64,000 bases of DNA. It comes from Vibrio bathopelagicus. Its GTDB lineage: Bacteria; Pseudomonadota; Gammaproteobacteria; Enterobacterales; Vibrionaceae. Numbering within the stretch: position 1 is the first letter of the stretch; every line of letters begins with the position of its first letter. The position numbers were made by a program, and so were the translations under genes. The notes beneath the pieces were generated by a model, which was given only the letters and a program-made list of their open reading frames with translations, did no database searches and was not told where the DNA came from. The DNA lies in assembly GCF_014879975.1 (NCBI RefSeq), contig NZ_CP062500.1, positions 1 to 64,000 of the forward strand, read 5' to 3'. This document shows positions 30,848 to 46,729 of this stretch, one piece after another.

Positions 30848-31789
30848 GTGGAATTAGAAGACATCTATCGTAGAGACCTGAATTTACTGGTCGCCTTAAA
30901 GGTATTGATTGAAGAGGGCAGTGTTAGCCAAGCCGCACTTCGTCTTAACCTAAGCCAATCGGCTACTAGCAGAGTATTAGGTCGCCTAAGAGAACTACTC
31001 AACGATCCCCTGTTTACACGCCAAGGTCAGCACCTTATTCCCACCAAGAAAGCACTCGAGATCAGCCAGCGTATTGATCAACCTTTAGAATCATTCCGCC
31101 AACTTCTTAGCCCTAGCGATTTTGACCCTTACTACTGCAGTGAGCGCTTCCTGATAGCAACCACCGACTACGCGATGCAAACCATCTTGCCTTATGCGTT
31201 ACCTAAGATTTATGAACAAGCACCTAATATCTCTTTAGAGTTTGCACCACTGCAGCATGAGCATTTGTTTAAGCAACTCAGCACCGAACGTGTCGATATG
31301 GCGATTTGTCGCCCGAGTGGCAGCATCGCACCACTTCATCAAGAAGTCTTGGGGCCAGTTGGCGTGTCGTGCTTGTTATCTAAAAATCATCCCTTGGCTG
31401 AGCGACCGCTTAGCCTTGAGGATTATGTTTCTCTACCCCATGCGATGATTGCGATCAGTGATGGTGTTAAGGCTTTACTCGATAACGCTTTAGCCAATCA
31501 ACAACCACGAAAAATGGTGCTGCGTGCTTATCACCTTGAAGCTGCATTAGCGATTGTCGATAGAATGCCATTAGTGATTACTGTACCTGCTGATTTGGCT
31601 TATTTGGTGGCAGAGCGTTATGACTTAGTCGTCAAGCCGTTACCATTTGAGTTTATGCCGTTTGATTACTCACTGATCTGGCACTCGCGTTGCGACTCTT
31701 CTGCATCACAGCAATGGTTAAGAAGAGTGGTAAAAGAAGAGTGTGGTGAGCTGATTCAGAAGCGTATTGCGGATGTCGGCTTGGGTTAA
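30848..31789 (+). CDS. LysR-family transcriptional regulator
   Basis: A 313-residue regulator with an N-terminal winged helix (residues 8-67; RDLNLLVALKVLIEEGSVSQ, AALRLNLSQSATSRVLGRLR) and a C-terminal effector domain (about 95-300). It begins with GTG 30848 behind a weak AGGTAAGT. It is not divergent from a plausible target; the upstream gene points the same way and has a terminator, and the downstream gene acuI is convergent. The target and effector cannot be told from sequence. Confidence 0.88.
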   Translation: MELEDIYRRDLNLLVALKVLIEEGSVSQAALRLNLSQSATSRVLGRLRELLNDPLFTRQGQHLIPTKKALEISQRIDQPLESFRQLLSPSDFDPYYCSERFLIATTDYAMQTILPYALPKIYEQAPNISLEFAPLQHEHLFKQLSTERVDMAICRPSGSIAPLHQEVLGPVGVSCLLSKNHPLAERPLSLEDYVSLPHAMIAISDGVKALLDNALANQQPRKMVLRAYHLEAALAIVDRMPLVITVPADLAYLVAERYDLVVKPLPFEFMPFDYSLIWHSRCDSSASQQWLRRVVKEECGELIQKRIADVGLG

Positions 31790-31832
31790 CTTGAGGTCTA
31801 GCTTTGGTTTACTCGATCCAAATGACAAAAAC

Positions 31833-31867
31833 GCAAAAGGGCTGATTACTATCAGCCCTTTGTTATT
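31833..31867. terminator. Bidirectional terminator between lysR gene and acuI
   Basis: AAGGGCTGAT, loop TACT, ATCAGCCCTT, with A and T tracts on either side. Confidence 0.82.
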
Positions 31868-31893
31868 CTGGGTTACGGAAGTTTAATTCACAA

Positions 31894-32874
31894 TTACAGT
31901 TTAATAACTACGCGACCAGTGATTTGACCGTTAGTGATGTCTTCTGCGGCTTGAATTGCACCATCTAAAGACACTTCTTTGGTTGCTTGAGCGTAGAAAG
32001 ATTCTGGTAATAGTTCAGCCAGCTGTTCCCACGCTTTAATACGTTTCTCACGAGGACACATTACCGAGTCCACACCTTGTAGGCGAACGTTACGCAAAAT
32101 GAATGGCATTACCGTTGTTGGTAAGTCAAAACCGCCAGCTAGGCCACACATCGCAACCGCACCGTTGTAATCAATTTGCGCCAATACTTTTGCAAGTACT
32201 TTGCTACCTACAGTATCGATAGCACCAGCCCATAGTTGTTTTTCTAGTGGTTTAGCTGGTTCTTCGAGTTCAGCACGTTCAACAATGCGTGTCGCGCCTA
32301 GTGATTTTAGAAGTTCGCCATTTTCTGAAGCTCGGCCAGTAACCGCTGCCACTTTATAGCCCAGTTGGTTTAGTAGCGTAATAGACACGCTGCCTACGCC
32401 GCCACTTGCACCGGTGACTAGAATTTCACCGTCTTCTGGTTTGATACCTGCATCTACGATAGCTTGCACACAAAGCATAGCGGTGAAGCCAGCTGTACCA
32501 ATCGCCATGACTTTCTTAGCGTCTAAGCCTGCAGGCATTGGCACTAACCAGTCACCGTTTAGGCTTGCTTTCTCAGCCATGCCGCCCCAGTGACCCTCAC
32601 CAACACCCCAACCAGTCAGAACAACTTCGTCGCCCGCTTTGTAGCGAGGGTCATCAGATTGTGAAACCACACCAGAAAGGTCGATACCAGGAACCATAGG
32701 GAAGTTGCGAACAATGCGCCCTTTACCTGTTATCGCCAAACCATCTTTGTAGTTTAAAGAAGAGTAGCTCACATCAACCTTCACGTTACCTTCTGGTAAT
32801 TGAGACTCTTCAATTTGAGAAACTGATGCGATAGTTTTTTTGTCTTCTTGGTTTAGTACAAGTGCTTTAAACAT
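31894..32874 (-). CDS. acuI: Acrylyl-CoA reductase family protein AcuI/YhdH
   Basis: A zinc-independent MDR oxidoreductase using NADPH. AcuI enzymes reduce toxic acryloyl-CoA to propionyl-CoA, for example during DMSP or 3-hydroxypropionate metabolism. The 326 residues show the family's N-terminal MFKALVLNQ, VPGIDLSGVV, and the nucleotide-binding VTGASGGVGSVSITLLNQLGY. The C-terminal GQITGRVVIKL is typical. It stands alone; a good ribosome site (GGAG) precedes the ATG. Real substrate in this organism is inferred from the family. Confidence 0.88.
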   Translation of the reverse strand: MFKALVLNQEDKKTIASVSQIEESQLPEGNVKVDVSYSSLNYKDGLAITGKGRIVRNFPMVPGIDLSGVVSQSDDPRYKAGDEVVLTGWGVGEGHWGGMAEKASLNGDWLVPMPAGLDAKKVMAIGTAGFTAMLCVQAIVDAGIKPEDGEILVTGASGGVGSVSITLLNQLGYKVAAVTGRASENGELLKSLGATRIVERAELEEPAKPLEKQLWAGAIDTVGSKVLAKVLAQIDYNGAVAMCGLAGGFDLPTTVMPFILRNVRLQGVDSVMCPREKRIKAWEQLAELLPESFYAQATKEVSLDGAIQAAEDITNGQITGRVVIKL

Positions 32875-33050
32875 GATCTGCTCCGTAGGAGGAATATTAG
32901 GAAATTGAAGTAACTTTAGTTGAATCGTTGGAGAAAAAATAATGAAACATCAACATTGAATCTATGCGTTTTGTGCATAGATGTAGGTGGTGCTTTTTCT
33001 ACCGCTAAGTGCGCCGAATAAATTGATGCATTATTGGATGCCGAGTAATA

Positions 33051-33085
33051 AAAAGTGCAGCTATATAAATATAGCTGCACAAAAG
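33051..33085 (-). terminator. Terminator of fadBA
   Basis: A perfect 11-bp stem, GTGCAGCTATA/TATAGCTGCAC (33055-33080) with a TAAA loop; on the minus strand it is followed by TTTTTATT. Confidence 0.82.
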
Positions 33086-33116
33086 ATTACCCTTCAAGTA
33101 TTACAGTCAGTGAGCG

Positions 33117-36478
<3,362 letters not shown>

Positions 36479-36547
36479 TGTCTATCTCCATGACATACAA
36501 TCCACGATTGTTTGAGAGAATCTTGTTATCTTTCTATTATTGTAGAA

Positions 36548-36565
36548 CACCTGGTAAGACCAGTC
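36548..36565. promoter_or_regulatory. Probable FadR operator upstream of fadB
   Basis: ACCTGGTAAGACCAGT contains the palindromic CTGGT-AAG-ACCAG core of FadR binding sites. FadR represses fad genes until long-chain acyl-CoA binds it. Position, 70-86 bases before the fadB ATG, suits a repressor site near the promoter. Confidence 0.8.
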
Positions 36566-36607
36566 GTCTTAGTCTGTACCTCTGCTTGGTGAATTTCAAT
36601 ACATTTT

Positions 36608-36623
36608 TTAAACAATTGTTTAA
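36608..36623. promoter_or_regulatory. Perfect 16-bp palindrome between fadB and yigZ
   Basis: TTAAACAATTGTTTAA is self-complementary. The AAAC-N4-GTTT core resembles sites reported for the TetR-type fatty-acid regulator PsrA; this assignment is tentative. Confidence 0.5.
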
Positions 36624-36705
36624 CATTGTGCGATAGCACAGATCCTCTAACCCTTATTATTCACGCGTGATACACTTCGCCGCTCTTATTAATTAAGTTA
36701 ACGAT

Positions 36706-37329
36706 ATGAATGAACAGCCCTATTTAATACCGTCAGCGTCGGCTCTGTTTGAAGAAGAGATAAAGAAGAGCGTCTTCATTACTCATCTTGCTCATACTCC
36801 AAGTGTAGAAGCTGCTAAACAGTTCGTAGAACAGGTAAAAAAAGAGCATTCATCAGCACGACATAATTGTTGGGGCTTTGCTGCTGGGCGACCTGAAGAC
36901 TCAATGAAATGGGGCTTTAGTGACGACGGAGAGCCATCTGGTACTGCGGGTAAGCCTATTTTGGCGCAACTGTCTGGTTCTGGTGTCGGTGAACTGACTG
37001 CCGTTGTCACTCGTTATTCTGGCGGAATCAAGCTTGGAACGGGTGGCCTAGTAAAGGCGTATGGTGGAGGAGTGCAACAAGCTCTCAAGCTGCTTCAAAC
37101 TATCGAGAAAAAAATAACCACAAAATTACGGCTAGAGTTAGACTATGGCTTTGTGCCAATCGCGCAATCCATTATGGCTCAGCATCAGGCTGTTGAAGTC
37201 CAAGCGGATTATGGTGTTCAAGTTGAGCTTATTATTGAAATAGAGCTCCTTCAGGTAGATTCGTTTACCCAAACCATGATCAATAAAAGCGGTGCCAAGG
37301 CACTGGTAACGAAAGTCAAAGACAACTAG
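36706..37329 (+). CDS. yigZ: YigZ, IMPACT family protein
   Basis: A 207-residue protein of the UPF0029/IMPACT family. The N-terminal domain (about 15-120) has the characteristic FITHLAHTPSVEAAKQFV, HNCWGFAAG, FSDDGEPSGTAGKPIL and RYSGGIKLGTGGLVKAYGGG. The C-terminal domain (about 135-205) is ferredoxin-like in the family. The bacterial function is unsettled; relation to translation is suggested by eukaryotic IMPACT. It precedes trkH and hemG as in E. coli; pepQ, its usual enterobacterial neighbour, is absent. Confidence 0.93.
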   Translation: MNEQPYLIPSASALFEEEIKKSVFITHLAHTPSVEAAKQFVEQVKKEHSSARHNCWGFAAGRPEDSMKWGFSDDGEPSGTAGKPILAQLSGSGVGELTAVVTRYSGGIKLGTGGLVKAYGGGVQQALKLLQTIEKKITTKLRLELDYGFVPIAQSIMAQHQAVEVQADYGVQVELIIEIELLQVDSFTQTMINKSGAKALVTKVKDN

Positions 37330-37363
37330 GAAGTGTGAAGCATTTCGCTTCGTTCAATAGCTC

Positions 37364-38821
37364 ATGCAATTTCGCTCAATTATTCGAATCGTCGGATTAT
37401 TATTAGCACTTTTTAGTGTATCAATGCTCGCACCTGCGCTCGTCGCACTGATCTATAGAGATGGTGCGGGTGTGCCATTTGTGACGACTTTCTTCGTTCT
37501 ATTATTTTGTGGAGCAACTTGCTGGTTTCCAAACCGACGCTATAAACATGAATTGAAGGCGCGAGATGGCTTTCTCATTGTGGTGTTGTTCTGGACGGTA
37601 ATCGGCAGTGCAGGTGCATTGCCGTTTTTGATCGCGGATAATCCGAGCGTTTCTGTTACTGATGCCTTTTTTGAATCGTTTTCTGCATTAACGACTACGG
37701 GTGCAACCGTAATTGTTGGCCTCGATGACCTACCTAAAGCAATTTTATTTTACCGCCAATTCCTGCAATGGTTTGGTGGTATGGGTATCATCGTATTGGC
37801 GGTAGCCATCCTTCCCGTTCTGGGTATCGGTGGTATGCAGCTATATCGTGCTGAAATCCCAGGTCCTGTAAAAGACAGTAAGATGACACCGCGTATTGCT
37901 GAAACGGCAAAAGCGCTTTGGTATATCTATCTCAGCTTAACTATTGCTTGTGCGGTGGCGTTTTGGTTGGCTGGTATGAGTTTCTTTGATGCAATCAGCC
38001 ATAGTTTCTCTACCATTGCTATTGGTGGTTTCTCGACACATGATGCCAGCATGGGGTATTTCAATAGCCCTGCTATAAACATGATTACCGTTGTATTCCT
38101 TCTTATATCTGCTTGTAACTTCTCTCTTCACTTTGCCGCGTTTGCGTCTGGTGGTGTGCATCCCAAGTACTATTGGAAGGATCCTGAGTTTCGCGCTTTT
38201 ATCTTTATTCAAGCGCTACTGTTTTTAGTCTGCTTCTTATTACTGCTTAACCATCATTCTTACGACTCGTATTACGATGCCTTTGATCAGGCTTTGTTCC
38301 AAACGGTATCTATATCTACAACAGCAGGCTTCACCACCACTGGTTTTTCCGAGTGGCCGCTGTTCTTACCCGTTCTGCTTCTGTTTTCTTCCTTTATAGG
38401 TGGTTGTGCCGGTTCAACCGGTGGCGGTATGAAAGTTATCCGAATATTACTACTTACGCTGCAAGGTGCTCGTGAAATGAAGCGTCTTGTCCACCCGCGT
38501 GCTGTTTATACCATCAAGGTTGGCGGATCTGCGTTACCACAGCGTGTTGTGGATGCGGTTTGGGGCTTCTTCTCTGCATACGCCTTGGTTTTTGTGGTTT
38601 GTATGTTGGCTCTGATTGCAACTGGCATGGATGAGCTAAGTGCTTTCTCTGCTGTAGCGGCAACATTGAATAACCTTGGCCCTGGCTTAGGTGAAGTGGC
38701 AATGCACTTCGGCGATGTGAATGACAAGGCTAAGTGGGTGTTGATCGTATCTATGCTGTTTGGTCGTTTAGAGATATTCACCTTATTAATTTTATTGACC
38801 CCTACGTTTTGGCGTAGCTAA
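37364..38821 (+). CDS. trkH: Trk system potassium uptake protein TrkH
   Basis: The K+-translocating membrane subunit that works with TrkA. The 485 residues (E. coli 483) carry four pore-loop repeats, recognisable as ALTTTGATVIVGLD, STIAIGGFSTHD, STTAGFTTTGFSEW and NNLGPGLGEV, each with the selectivity-filter Gly. GGMGIIVLAVAILPVLGIGGMQLYRAE is a further TrkH signature. The trkA gene is not in the window. It lies 34 bases after yigZ and ten before hemG, suggesting co-transcription. Confidence 0.97.
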   Translation: MQFRSIIRIVGLLLALFSVSMLAPALVALIYRDGAGVPFVTTFFVLLFCGATCWFPNRRYKHELKARDGFLIVVLFWTVIGSAGALPFLIADNPSVSVTDAFFESFSALTTTGATVIVGLDDLPKAILFYRQFLQWFGGMGIIVLAVAILPVLGIGGMQLYRAEIPGPVKDSKMTPRIAETAKALWYIYLSLTIACAVAFWLAGMSFFDAISHSFSTIAIGGFSTHDASMGYFNSPAINMITVVFLLISACNFSLHFAAFASGGVHPKYYWKDPEFRAFIFIQALLFLVCFLLLLNHHSYDSYYDAFDQALFQTVSISTTAGFTTTGFSEWPLFLPVLLLFSSFIGGCAGSTGGGMKVIRILLLTLQGAREMKRLVHPRAVYTIKVGGSALPQRVVDAVWGFFSAYALVFVVCMLALIATGMDELSAFSAVAATLNNLGPGLGEVAMHFGDVNDKAKWVLIVSMLFGRLEIFTLLILLTPTFWRS

Positions 38822-38831
38822 GGACAACATT

Positions 38832-39359
38832 GTGGCAAAAGCTCTATTTTTGTATTCAAGCCGTGAAGGGCAGACCAAGAAGATCTTGAACTATATAAAA
38901 GAAGAAATGAATGAGTTCGAATGTGAGCTTCAAGATCTGCACACTATTAGTAATGTCGACTTTACTCAATATGACAGAGTTTTGATTGGCGCATCTATTC
39001 GCTATGGCCACCTCAATAAGAAGCTATATCAGTTCATTGATGCCAACCTTGCTCAGCTGCAATCAAACAAGGTTGCCTTTTTCTGCGTTAACTTAACGGC
39101 TCGTAAAGAAGACCAAGGTAAAGATACCCCTGAAGGTAGTGCTTATATTAAGAAGTTTCTTCTCAAGTCACCGTGGCAGCCGACCTTGATCGGTGTCTTT
39201 GCTGGTGCCCTCTATTACCCACGTTATAACTGGTTTGATAAAACCATGATTCGCTTCATTATGAATATGACAGGTGGAGAAACGGATACAACTAAGGAAG
39301 TTGAGTACACGAACTGGGAAAAAGTCTCTTTATTCTCTAAAAAACTGAAAGAGATGTAA
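38832..39359 (+). CDS. hemG: Menaquinone-dependent protoporphyrinogen oxidase HemG
   Basis: An FMN flavodoxin-like enzyme that oxidises protoporphyrinogen IX to protoporphyrin IX in haem synthesis, passing electrons to quinones. The 175 residues (E. coli 181) begin with AKALFLYSSREGQTKKIL, the FMN phosphate loop, and include the long insert FLLKSPWQPTLIGVFAGALYYPRYNWFDK specific to HemG. The start is GTG 38832 behind AGGA. The gene order trkH-hemG-rRNA operon matches E. coli. Confidence 0.95.
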   Translation: MAKALFLYSSREGQTKKILNYIKEEMNEFECELQDLHTISNVDFTQYDRVLIGASIRYGHLNKKLYQFIDANLAQLQSNKVAFFCVNLTARKEDQGKDTPEGSAYIKKFLLKSPWQPTLIGVFAGALYYPRYNWFDKTMIRFIMNMTGGETDTTKEVEYTNWEKVSLFSKKLKEM

Positions 39360-39438
39360 GAGAAAAGCCTACTTTTGAGGCGTTTTGAGTTCTTTTTAAT
39401 CGAACGAATAAAAAAACGAGAAAAACTTCAAAAAGGGC

Positions 39439-39466
39439 TTGCCAGTGTGATCGAAATCTCTATAAT
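39439..39466 (+). promoter_or_regulatory. rrn P1 promoter
   Basis: -35 TTGCCA (39439-39444), 16-base spacer, -10 TATAAT (39461-39466), followed by the GC-rich discriminator GCGACC expected of stringently controlled rRNA promoters. Confidence 0.85.
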
Positions 39467-39566
39467 GCGACCTCGTTGAAACGGGAAGGCTTCGTAAGAA
39501 ACCAAAGCGAATCAGCAGGTCAAATTAGCCAAGCTAAGCGCTTGAAAAAAGTTTTGAAAATAGTGG

Positions 39567-39594
39567 TTGACACTAAAACTTAAATCGCTAAAAT
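39567..39594 (+). promoter_or_regulatory. rrn P2 promoter
   Basis: -35 TTGACA (39567-39572), 16-base spacer, -10 TAAAAT (39589-39594), about 128 bases after P1. Confidence 0.8.
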
Positions 39595-39629
39595 GGCCGT
39601 CCGATTTGAGCGAAGCTCAAAAAGGAAAA

Positions 39630-39645
39630 GCTCTTTAACAATTTA
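39630..39645 (+). promoter_or_regulatory. boxA antitermination site (16S leader)
   Basis: GCTCTTTAACAATTTA matches the boxA element that recruits NusB/NusE for rRNA antitermination. Confidence 0.85.
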
Positions 39646-39873
39646 AACCTATCAATCTGTGTGGGCACTCGTTGATGAATATCAAAACGTTTTATCGTTA
39701 GATAAAACAGATTCTTCGGAATCAAACTTGATTTCAATGAACTGAGTGACCAATACGTTTAACTACTTGTAGTTAATCGGCACAGTCAATTCATTACCAT
39801 TCTGTTGGAATGGTAATAGCTTTAAAATTACATAGTAGTTTTGAAGTCAGTATTCGTTGAGTCACAAAATCTT

Positions 39874-41428
<1,555 letters not shown>

Positions 41429-41551
41429 TACGAAGATATTTACGATGAGTGTCCACACAGATTGATTAGGTTTAGAAAAGCAAAGAGAAGAAGAACTCCC
41501 AAGGTTCTTCGAAGTTTGTTTCTACTTTTAAAGTGGAGATAAATTAGCAGT

Positions 41552-41627
41552 GTCCCGTTCGTCTAGAGGCCTAGGACACCGCCCTTTCACGGCGGTAACA
41601 GGGGTTCGACTCCCCTACGGGATACCA
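41552..41627 (+). tRNA. tRNA-Glu (anticodon TTC)
   Basis: 76 bases, acceptor GTCCCGT paired with ACGGGAT (G-U closing pair), anticodon loop CTTTCAC, encoded CCA. First of four spacer tRNAs. Confidence 0.97.
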
Positions 41628-41629
41628 TT

Positions 41630-41705
41630 GGGTCGTTAGCTCAGTTGGTAGAGCAGTTGACTTTTAATCAATTGGTCGCAGGTTCGAATCCTGCACGACC
41701 CACCA
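41630..41705 (+). tRNA. tRNA-Lys (anticodon TTT)
   Basis: 76 bases, acceptor GGGTCGT/ACGACCC, loop CTTTTAA, encoded CCA. Two bases after tRNA-Glu. Confidence 0.97.
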
Positions 41706-41730
41706 TTTCCTCCCAAGGAAATAAAAATAT

Positions 41731-41806
41731 GGGGCTATAGCTCAGCTGGGAGAGCGCCTGCCTTGCACGCAGGAGGTCTGCGGTTCGATCCCGCATAGCT
41801 CCACCA
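41731..41806 (+). tRNA. tRNA-Ala (anticodon TGC)
   Basis: 76 bases, acceptor GGGGCTA/TAGCTCC, loop CTTGCAC, encoded CCA. Confidence 0.97.
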
Positions 41807-41838
41807 TTCTTTCTCCATGAAGGAATTAAAACTATCAT

Positions 41839-41914
41839 GGGCGATTAGCTCAGTTGGGAGAGCACCTGCCTTACAAGCAGGGGGTCACTGGTTCGAGCCC
41901 GGTATCGCCCACCA
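41839..41914 (+). tRNA. tRNA-Val (anticodon TAC)
   Basis: 76 bases, acceptor GGGCGAT/ATCGCCC, loop CTTACAA, encoded CCA. Last of the spacer tRNAs. Confidence 0.97.
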
Positions 41915-42315
41915 TCTTTAAGCATTCTCGTAAGAGAGTATTTAAAAATGGGTTTAAAAGTTTAACACTTATAACTCTTGCTCTTTAACAATTTGGAAAG
42001 CTGACTGATTTAAATAACGAAGTTATTTAAATCAAATTTAAAAGTTCTCAATGTTTATCTGCTCTTATTTAATAGGGACGGTATAAACACAACAAACACA
42101 TTCAAGTGTCTTGTATTCGAACGATCAGAAATGATTGTTCATTTTTGACTCTACTTTTTATTAAAAAGTGGAAACAAAAAGTAAATTGAGTCCGGCAAAC
42201 AGTCATTGAGAATTAACCCTTCTTGATGACAACCAAAAACCTTGGTTAGTTGCCATACAAGTTTGTTTTCACTTTTCAAAAGTGAAAGTAAAACAGAGAC
42301 CCTTTCGGGTTGTAT
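41915..42315 (+). other. tRNA-Val to 23S spacer
   Basis: Contains the second boxA (41979-41992, TGCTCTTTAACAAT) and sequence that should form the 23S processing stem. No protein gene seen. Confidence 0.75.
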
Positions 42316-45209
<2,894 letters not shown>

Positions 45210-45301
45210 ACAACACCCAAGGGGTTTTGTGGACTCAAAGACAGACCTTGAATGAGTTTGAAGAGACACTTTTAGATTATAGCTTTCCGAATTTTAAAAT
45301 T

Positions 45302-45421
45302 TGCTTGGCGACCATAGCATTGTGGACCCACCTGATTCCATGCCGAACTCAGAAGTGAAACACAATAGCGCCGATGGTAGTGTGGGGTTTCCCCATGTGA
45401 GAGTAGGACATCGCCAGGCTT
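45302..45421 (+). rRNA. rrf: 5S ribosomal RNA
   Basis: About 120 bases, terminal helix TGCTTGGCG pairing with CGCCAGGCT, conserved CCGAACTCAGAAGTGAAAC. Ends may be off by one or two bases. Confidence 0.97.
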
Positions 45422-45488
45422 TAATTTCGTTGTTTGCATAGCAAACAACAACTTCAACAGTGCACAAATCTGTTGATGACAATTTGTT

Positions 45489-45579
45489 GGAGGGATGGCT
45501 GAGTGGTCGAAAGCACCGGTCTTGAAAACCGGCAACCGTTAATAGCGGTTCTAGGGTTCAAATCCCTATCCCTCCACCA
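45489..45579 (+). tRNA. tRNA-Ser (anticodon TGA), distal in the rRNA operon
   Basis: 91 bases with the long variable arm of class II tRNAs, acceptor GGAGGGA/TCCCTCC, loop CTTGAAA, encoded CCA. It lies between 5S and the operon terminator, so it is probably part of the rRNA transcript. Confidence 0.96.
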
Positions 45580-45585
45580 CCATTG

Positions 45586-45616
45586 AAAAGCCCGCTGAGA
45601 AATCAGCGGGCTTTTT
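45586..45616 (+). terminator. rRNA operon terminator
   Basis: AGCCCGCTGA, loop GAAA, TCAGCGGGCT, then TTTT. Confidence 0.92.
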
Positions 45617-45631
45617 CATATCTGCTATTTA

Positions 45632-45656
45632 GAAAAAAGAGCACTAACGTGCTCTC
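45632..45656 (-). terminator. Terminator of ilvY
   Basis: On the minus strand GAGCAC, loop GTTA, GTGCTC, followed by six T. Confidence 0.75.
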
Positions 45657-45692
45657 CTCTATTATTCCCTTAATCAGCATATCTAAAGTTAA

Positions 45693-46583
45693 CTAGTCAG
45701 GGAGATACTTTCCTTCGGCTACTTGCCAGAACGCTCTAATCAGTGGGTTCTCAAGTTGAGAGCGTTTACAGCAAACGCCTAATTCAAAGGGTTTGATTGG
45801 TTCTATTTTTAAACGATCGACCTTATCTCTCACTGGACTGTTGTTAATGACGACATCAGGAGCTATTCCCACCCCACAGCCCAGCGCAACCATACTTACA
45901 ATCGCCTCATGTCCAGATACCTGAGCGTAAATGCTAGGCTTAATCTTCATCTTTTTGAACCATGCATTCGCACGTTCACGAGCAGTACCTGCTTCGGGAA
46001 TGATAAAAGGCACTTCATTCCAATTTGGCTTTTCGGATTGCAGTTGCTGACTAAAGCTACTGACACCGGATGGGATGATTACTGACAGTGGTATATCGCT
46101 AATGGTTTCGAATTCTAATCTTGAAGGCAAAATGTCTGGTTTAGCTGAAATAGCAATATCAGCCTCATCATTCAGTATCTTGTCAATGGACTGCGCTGGA
46201 TCACCGGTAGAGAGCTTAAACTCAATATACGGATGAATAGCTCTGAATTCGGTAATGAGTTCAGGAAGGTGACTGTAGCTTGCTGTTACTGAACAGAAGA
46301 TGCGGATCTCACCCTTTAGCTCCTGTTCTCCGCCTTTTAGGTGAAGGTTATATTGCTGCCACTCGCCAACGATGCTCAATGCCACAGGCAACAGATGTTT
46401 TCCTGCAGGTGTGAGGTCAACACTTCGGTTATCCCTGATAAGCAGTTCTTGCCCTGTTTCTTCCTCAAGCTTTTGTATCTGACGACTAAGGGCAGAAGGA
46501 CTGACGTGCATAGCAGCAGCTGTTTTGCTGAAACTCTTGCTATCACATAAATGTATAAATAATTGTAGAGATTTTATGTTCAT
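45693..46583 (-). CDS. ilvY: LysR-type regulator IlvY
   Basis: IlvY activates ilvC when bound to acetolactate or acetohydroxybutyrate. The 296 residues from ATG 46583 (an upstream frame-consistent start at 46649 gives an extra 22 residues not seen in the family) show the winged helix MNIKSLQLFIHLCDSKSFSK, TAAAMHVSPSALSRQIQKLE, with RDNRSVDLTPAG matching E. coli IlvY. The effector domain follows. It is divergent from ilvC, the conserved arrangement. Confidence 0.93.
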   Translation of the reverse strand: MNIKSLQLFIHLCDSKSFSKTAAAMHVSPSALSRQIQKLEEETGQELLIRDNRSVDLTPAGKHLLPVALSIVGEWQQYNLHLKGGEQELKGEIRIFCSVTASYSHLPELITEFRAIHPYIEFKLSTGDPAQSIDKILNDEADIAISAKPDILPSRLEFETISDIPLSVIIPSGVSSFSQQLQSEKPNWNEVPFIIPEAGTARERANAWFKKMKIKPSIYAQVSGHEAIVSMVALGCGVGIAPDVVINNSPVRDKVDRLKIEPIKPFELGVCCKRSQLENPLIRAFWQVAEGKYLPD

Positions 46584-46603
46584 GTTCTGTGATCGTTTCC
46601 ATG

Positions 46604-46618
46604 TTGCATTTATTGCAA
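46604..46618. promoter_or_regulatory. Candidate IlvY operator
   Basis: TTGCATTTATTGCAA is a perfect dyad (TTGCA-N5-TGCAA) in the 146-bp gap between ilvY and ilvC, in the place and form expected of a LysR-type site. Confidence 0.6.
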
Positions 46619-46729
46619 TAACTAATTGTGAATATATCACTTTCAGCAACGGAGTGTCTGTTTTAGTATGAAGTCATTCGATAGAGATATATCGACCTTA
46701 TGGACTTATTTTTAAAGGAGTGCCCTACA

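Larger units (their letters stand above)
39360..39873 (+). other. rRNA operon leader region
   Basis: Holds the tandem rRNA promoters, the first boxA and the 16S processing region. No protein gene is seen. A-rich DNA just upstream of P1 (39405-39435) is a plausible UP element. Confidence 0.7.
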
